Source of the DNA: Puffinus mauretanicus
Lineage: Eukaryota > Chordata > Aves > Procellariiformes > Procellariidae
Length of the DNA stretch: 64,000 nucleotides
Direction: 5' to 3'
Assembly (NCBI GenBank): GCA_023333565.1
Contig: JAJKFH010000374.1
Span: 2,666,001 to 2,730,000 of the forward strand
In this document: positions 58,645 to 64,000 of the stretch, one piece after another
Layout of the letters: each line of letters starts with the position of its first letter
Numbering within the stretch: the stretch's first letter is position 1
Notes under the pieces: model-generated
The model's database searches: none
Told to the model about the DNA's origin: nothing
What the model saw: only the letters and a program-made list of their open reading frames with translations
Position numbers and translations under genes: made by a program

Positions 58645-61600
58645 CCACACCTCGGCCCCCAGCGCCGAGGGTTGGAAGGAGGTCACCTCCTATTTGGATT
58701 TCTTTCCTTGGGTTGTTTTGAACAATTCTGCCCTTGTTTTAAGAAAGGATCAGGGCGGGGGAGGAATGGTTTTATTTTAGAGGAATTCCCTGCGACTTGA
58801 GCTGCCTGAATTAGTCAGAGGCGGGGGAGATGGAGCAGAGTAGGACAGTACCTGTCCAGAAATGGTATGTAGGCAGGGAGCTCAGGCTCCCCCGACAGCA
58901 CGAACAGTCGTGGCTGAGACATGTCCCGTCCTTAAGGTACCTTTGTAGGGGTATCTCGCTGCCCCTAATTCACAGTCGGCTGTTCTGTGTCAGCAAACAG
59001 TGTTGCAGGACTGATGGAGGTGCGCAGCACTGGGGCAATGTTTTTAGCAAGGCCAAGATAAAGCAAATTACATGAATGAGCACAAGTATCATCAAACCTG
59101 CTGTCACCAGGGAAGAGAGGCATCTCCCGGTGCCTGCCAGAGTTGTTGAGATGGAGGGGAAAGGAGGATGCTCGGGGTCTGCGTGCGGACCTGTTGCTGC
59201 CTCTTGGGGAGGGGGCTCACGCCACTGCTTCTGTCTGTAAAGTCAAATTCCTAAAAGTGACGGCGCTTGTGATCATGCTGACATGAACAGTGGTTTCTGA
59301 GCATTTCCAAAAGTCTTTGAGATTGCCTAAAGAAAAGCATCGAGTACTGATGATGATAGTGTGTATTATATCTAATTATATGAACCCTGGAATCAGCTAT
59401 TTCCCCTTTCTTCCGTCATTCTGATATAATTGGAAGCAGGAAGACATTCACAAAAGAAATATTGTTTCTGTGAGCCACCCAATGCAACCCATTTTTGCAG
59501 ATTTTTGCTGAAGGTTCAGAACCAGCAAATTGAAATAATCCAACAGACTTACACAGAGTCTAAACTGGCCACTGCCTCTGATTTTTCTAAATGGTTCTTT
59601 TATGTCTGCAAGGAACCAAGTGAAACTGTAGGACTTCAGAAATCCAGATTCAGCTGTACATCAGCTTCAGAGCCTGAAGTTAAGATTTGTTATTGTGAGC
59701 GCACATGCTGGGAATCAGGATGAATAGCAAACATGCAAATTCAGTATTTAATTACGAGCCACATGGAATCAAAATAGACAGCTAGTTCCATTAATGGAGA
59801 GGCAGACAGAAGCATTGAGAGTGATTTCCTATAGATGTGAGGTCACACTTGAATAAGTCGATATGGTTGTCAGGATGTTATGAAAATGCTCACAAACTGC
59901 AAAGTTTCATGAATTTTCTCATGACCAGAGATTCACGCCGTGTTTACTATTAGCTATTCACTACTACCGCTTTTCATTAATAGAGTCAGGAAAACAACGT
60001 CAGGTGACTGGTGCGATCGATCAACATATCTAATGAATACCCAGGACTGAATAGGCAGAGCAAAGTGATGGTGAATGCCTTAGAGTTAGAAAGTGATGGG
60101 CCATGAGTTTTTGTGGGTAACAAATAAAGTTTGAAAAATATCAGCTTTAGTTTTCAAATGATTTGTTAACTAAGATAGGGACGTGTGCTGAATTTGCAAT
60201 TAATATTATTTTAAAGAATAGATCAAACAGCTTGAGCAGATTTCCTTTAACTGACAAGATCCATTAAACAAGAAAGCTCATTCTTAGTAGGAGATTTTAA
60301 TATAACACTGAGAACAGAGAACAAAACAATGAATGGAAACATATCAGCAGTCAATTTCCTGAGTATTCAAGCCTGCATTATACTTTGTTCTTTGCTACAG
60401 CCACGGCTCTGTAATTATCAAGCGTATTCATGGGACTTTTTCCTATTGACACTCAGCGTGAGTGTGGCTGGAAAGAGATTAAGCTTTTGTGGCAGCCATT
60501 TGAATTTGTCTAACTAAAAACAACCTGCAAGGCTGTGGGGAACTGTATGTCTCAGGGGATTTGTGATGGTCTGCAGAACCTATGGGTCACAGGTTCAGAC
60601 GTGTGTGTTGGTAGTGTGCAGGACTTGTAGCTCTGTAATGCCGGCTTGGCAGCTGGCTGCAGCTCCTACTTGGTGGCAGAGCTGGTACAGTCATGAAGCA
60701 GTGACTGATGATGGGGCAGATGCTTGAAGTTGTTCCTCTGTGGTATGACCAAGACATGCTTGTTGGACCATGAATGGGGATCGCTGGGTAAGCCATCGCC
60801 CATCGGCTTTTCCTCAGAAAAGGACCTTCGTTCCTCCAGGACTTCATCTAGTCTTTCCTGTAGATGCTATAGCTGCTTCTCAACTGATACTTCAGGTTGA
60901 CTCCTAGGTCACACCAGGCCAGGTTATCCCCACCCGTGCTACCAGTGGAGCCTCATTTTGCTATTAACTATTGTCTTCATGCTTCTCATGCACCCCATGG
61001 CTGGGAATCCACCGCAATGTGGGAAGTGACCTTTCTAGGAACTGGTCTCTGGACAGCTTTCCATGCAGGTTTGCCTCTCTTTGCAGTCGATATGGAGAGG
61101 ATGCGGTGGGGAGCGAGGAGCAGGGCCCGGGGGCTGCTGGTGATGGCTGTGAGGAAGGTGTAGGGGTGGGCATGTGGCAAGTGGACTGCAGGGAGGTGAG
61201 CGAGGCAGATGTGGTTGGGGACAGGGGTCCTGCAGAGCTGTGGGAGAGGGAGCTGGGAGCTGGTAGCACCTCTAGCCTGAGGATATCCAGAAAGTTCATG
61301 TTAACGCTCCGGTAAACAGACCCTTGATTTCATTTGCAGTAACCTGGTGTTTCCTTTCCGTAGCTGGACAAAGCTGTGCCCGTGCACAGATCCGCCATCC
61401 AGGCAGGAAGCATTTCTCCCAGGGAATGCCACCTCTCTTTGCAATTCGTTGTAAGTGTGGGTAGAAATTCAGCTCCTCAGCTTGCAGCCCCGCTTCATTC
61501 CCCAGACTTGAGCATGCACCATGTCTTTTTACACAGTTCTCTGTTTCTGTGTAAACAACCATTTTAGCCAAAGATGGAAAACCAAAATCCTGTTTACTTA

Positions 61601-61840
61601 GGCTCCTTTGCAGTCCCATAGAGCAGGAGCGTTGGTGTTGGTGTTCTGGCTCAACTCCAACTCAGGTAATTACTGTGCATTCTGCCCTACTTACACACCC
61701 CCCGTAGTTTCAATTAAATCAATTGTTTTCATTTTTCTTTCCTGCCCTGTCAAGTATTAATACAGTTGCTGTTAAGCTGCTCGTGTGGTCCCTCGCTTAG
61801 GTGTTGTGTTTCCATGGTAAAGGCAGACATCCTCATATGC
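58645..61840. other. Non-coding stretch downstream of the CpG island
   Basis: GC-leaning to about 59220, then AT-rich. 59920-60120 is of high complexity (TTTACTATTAGCTATTCAC, GTGCGATCGATCAACATATC). Overlapping frames of 62-114 codons on both strands at 60587-61315 fall in a GC-richer part and show no domain. No exon was identified with confidence. Confidence 0.4.
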
Positions 61841-61844
61841 ATAC

Positions 61845-61926
61845 CTGGACCGAATCCTCATTGGCACAAACTGATGTAATTCCGTAATGGAGCTGCATTG
61901 ATTTGCACCATGTGAAGATATGGCCT
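61845..61926. repeat. Palindromic relic repeat, best-preserved copy
   Basis: An 82-bp hairpin-like unit. The left arm (CCGAATCCTCATTGGCACAA and ACTGATGTAATTCC) is the imperfect inverse of the right arm (GGAGCTGCATTGATTTGCAC and CATGTGAAGATATGGCC), about 37 bp per arm at roughly 60% by eye. It corresponds to a repeat I recall from birds, crocodiles and turtles with 'ctgaatcctcagctggtgta' ends and a 'ccattgaagtcaatgg' centre. A non-autonomous DNA transposon origin is likely. Confidence 0.65.
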
Positions 61927-61929
61927 TCC

Positions 61930-64000
61930 TACGCAGACAGCCATGTTCTTCTCTCTAATTAAAGACTCTGTATGAATGCTCATGATCTATTTATTTTTCT
62001 ACTTGCTCTTCAGCTAGGTTTGCAAATAACCTGAGGTTCGAGTAGTCATTTACACTTACGGTCACAGTGGTGGTATATAGAGAATATAGCATGCAGCTTT
62101 TTAATGTGCTTTTCCCCAGCTATTCAAAAGCGGCTTTATAGGGATATCTGAGCTCTTTCACTCTTGGTTGTTGTTGGGTAGATAGAGTTCATAATGTGTG
62201 ATGTTTTATGTTATGAATTGCTGGAAAATGTGTTCTTTGGAAACAAATCTCTCCAAATTTATCAGGAGAATTAAGAACATGGAAGGATGCCTGAAAGCTA
62301 CACAGCGACAGGAGATTACATGCTTGCAGCTTAAGCCTGGCATATTGAGCATTAATGCTCACAGCTGAGGGCCACAGCACTCATTATGCTGTTTATCTGA
62401 TCAAGAGAGGCTTCCTTTCATCTGGTAAAGAACTTGGCTTGAAATGGCACGTGTTTGGGCTGGTGGGCTATGTGACACACTGTGGGGTGAGGTTTGCTGT
62501 CTGATTCTCCACTCTATCATGTGGCCCATCAGATGGTTATCACCATCACATGCATGTGCTGAATGGATTGATGTTTGGGTGCCTGGAAACTTGAGCAGAT
62601 CATGGCTCAGGTTGCTCAGCTGCTCAAGGTCATGGTAGCTGGAGTCATGGAGGCCTTTCTAGTGACCTCCCACTACAATAAGGCCCATGTGCAGAGATAC
62701 AAATAGCTGTCTGTGATTTTCTACATAAAATAAGTAGGCATTACCTTTCCCAGCACTCCTGTTGGACAGTTTTCTGAAATGCACAAAATGCATTCGTGGC
62801 TCAGTTCTCAGCAGCAAAAGAAGCTGGGAGCAGATTCTCTGCAAACATCTGGTTGATTCACACAGGAGGCAGTCGAGTTGCCTACCCATGTGCATCTGGT
62901 ACTATATAAGATACTGTGATATACTACAGTGCCTCCATGTGTCCCACATGAGCTCCATCTGTCCCTAAAAGAGGATATGGGTCTCCTGTAGGTCCTGCAT
63001 TTTACCTGCCAGCCCCATGCAGGCGTCTTAGGTGATCACAAGCTTTTAAAGTAGCTCTAGATGCCTATATAGAGACACCTCAAGCTTACCCACTGGTGAA
63101 GTGATTCAGCTGAACAAATACTGATAAAATTTGTCTTTAAAATGAGGTGGTGAGAAATCAAAACATCTTTTGTAAAATTAGTAGCGTTTTCATTCCAGAT
63201 TAATGCTAAGGCTGTACTCTCAGTACTGGTGGGAGATGGGCTGGCACCTTCACTCAGCAGCTGAGTGGCCTCCTGGTTTGGGGAAACTTGGGAATGGGGT
63301 GGATGGATACCTGCGACTGATGGGTGTGTGTCAGCACCTCTCACTGGTGGCATCATGCCCAAGGTAGCACTGAGGCAGGTGGGTATTAAAGTGCTGGTTT
63401 TAGACTGCAGTTACTCCTGCTCTGGATGCTGTTCTCAGGGTGGTACAAGCTGCGGTAATCCTGAAGCCATTCCTGCTGGCTCTCCTGTGTTGAGATGGCC
63501 AGACAACTGGTCCAGCATGACATGGTGGATGCATAAAAGTGATAAAAAAAGTCCCTGTATACTTCCCGCTCCCAGGGCAAATGCAGATCAGCTAAGCTCA
63601 AGGATCAGAGACCAACCTGTATCTCATTTTATCTGAACTCCAAATTCTCATGATTTCAGGTAAACCATCCTGCCTTTGCCTGTTCTCTCACACTGCTATT
63701 TTTTCTTAATAACGTATTTTTATCCATATGGGAAAATATTTTGTGTCTTCAACAGCTTCCCCAGGCTTCTGAATTTCTAAAATGACAGTGGCACTGTAGG
63801 TTTAAAATGACAGTCAGTGTGACCCCAGAGCTGACCGCCACTCTCTCTTCCTTATGCAGTAGCTGTTTGCAGAGTCAGTGCAATTCTTTATATACAGGGT
63901 TTTTTCACCCCCTTCATGCAAAACAAAAGGGTTTGGTTGTTTTTCCAAAGCAAACAGTCTGTGTCAGCTGTCTCACACTAACAAAAAAAAAAAACCCAAC
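61930..64000. other. Non-coding stretch to the window end
   Basis: AT-rich mixed sequence. Frames of 101 and 123 codons overlap on opposite strands at 63057-63636 and show no domain. An A12 run lies at 63983-63994. No gene, RNA or named repeat was recognised. Confidence 0.5.

Noticed and set aside
58066..58686. 206-codon minus-strand open frame, longest in the window
   Set aside because: It spans the CpG island, where GC-rich composition removes stop codons, and frames are open on the other strand too. The product is rich in A, P, R, S and G without any domain.
1..64000. CRISPR arrays, operons, phage or plasmid modules
   Set aside because: No regularly spaced direct repeats, no tightly packed genes with ribosome-binding sites, and the repeats present are typical of birds.

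Overview
The window looks like vertebrate nuclear DNA, most likely from a bird. The strongest evidence is a 525-bp solo LTR on the minus strand (11078-11602) of a type I recognise as common in neoavian birds: its 5' end reads TGTCCTGGTTTCAGCTGGGA. It has a TATA box, an ATTAAA polyadenylation signal and a 5-bp target-site duplication. Worn MIR SINE copies, one possible CR1 tail and several relics of palindromic repeats that I associate with birds, crocodiles and turtles agree with this. CpG is rare outside a few spots. I see no bacterial or viral gene organisation, no rRNA, no convincing tRNA and no CRISPR array.

No protein-coding gene can be supported. The open frames are short (the longest is 206 codons, inside a CpG island where stop codons are rare by composition), they often overlap on both strands, and none resembles a protein family I know. 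Single small exons in a 64-kb avian intron or intergenic region could escape a reading by eye, so this is absence of evidence. The window is best read as intergenic or intronic DNA.

Layout. 1-5 kb: plain non-coding DNA with a candidate poly(A) signal near 1.13 kb, a MIR 3' end at 3.3 kb and a possible CR1 tail at 5.0 kb. 5.9-8.3 kb: high-complexity sequence, a perfect 24-bp palindrome (6714-6737) and a homeodomain-type site cluster (about 8.23 kb). 10.8-11.6 kb: a MIR copy followed by the solo LTR. 15-20 kb: mostly free of recognisable repeats and dense in transcription-factor-like words, the best candidate block of cis-regulatory DNA. 20-28 kb: two palindromic relics, a hAT-like relic and a small tandem duplication. 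33.7-34.0 kb: a CpG cluster. 36.3 and 39.2 kb: two clear MIR copies in opposite orientation. 42-45.4 kb: candidate regulatory sequence including a CpG-rich 14-bp palindrome. 45.8-53.4 kb: three more palindromic relics and an A23 tract. 58.2-58.6 kb: the only real CpG island, the best promoter candidate. 61.8 kb: the best-preserved palindromic relic.

Regulatory calls rest on texture and motif words only, since no alignment was possible. I found no previously undescribed molecular system. The items most worth following are the CpG island, the 15-20 kb block, the LTR promoter, and the set of old hairpin-forming repeats.
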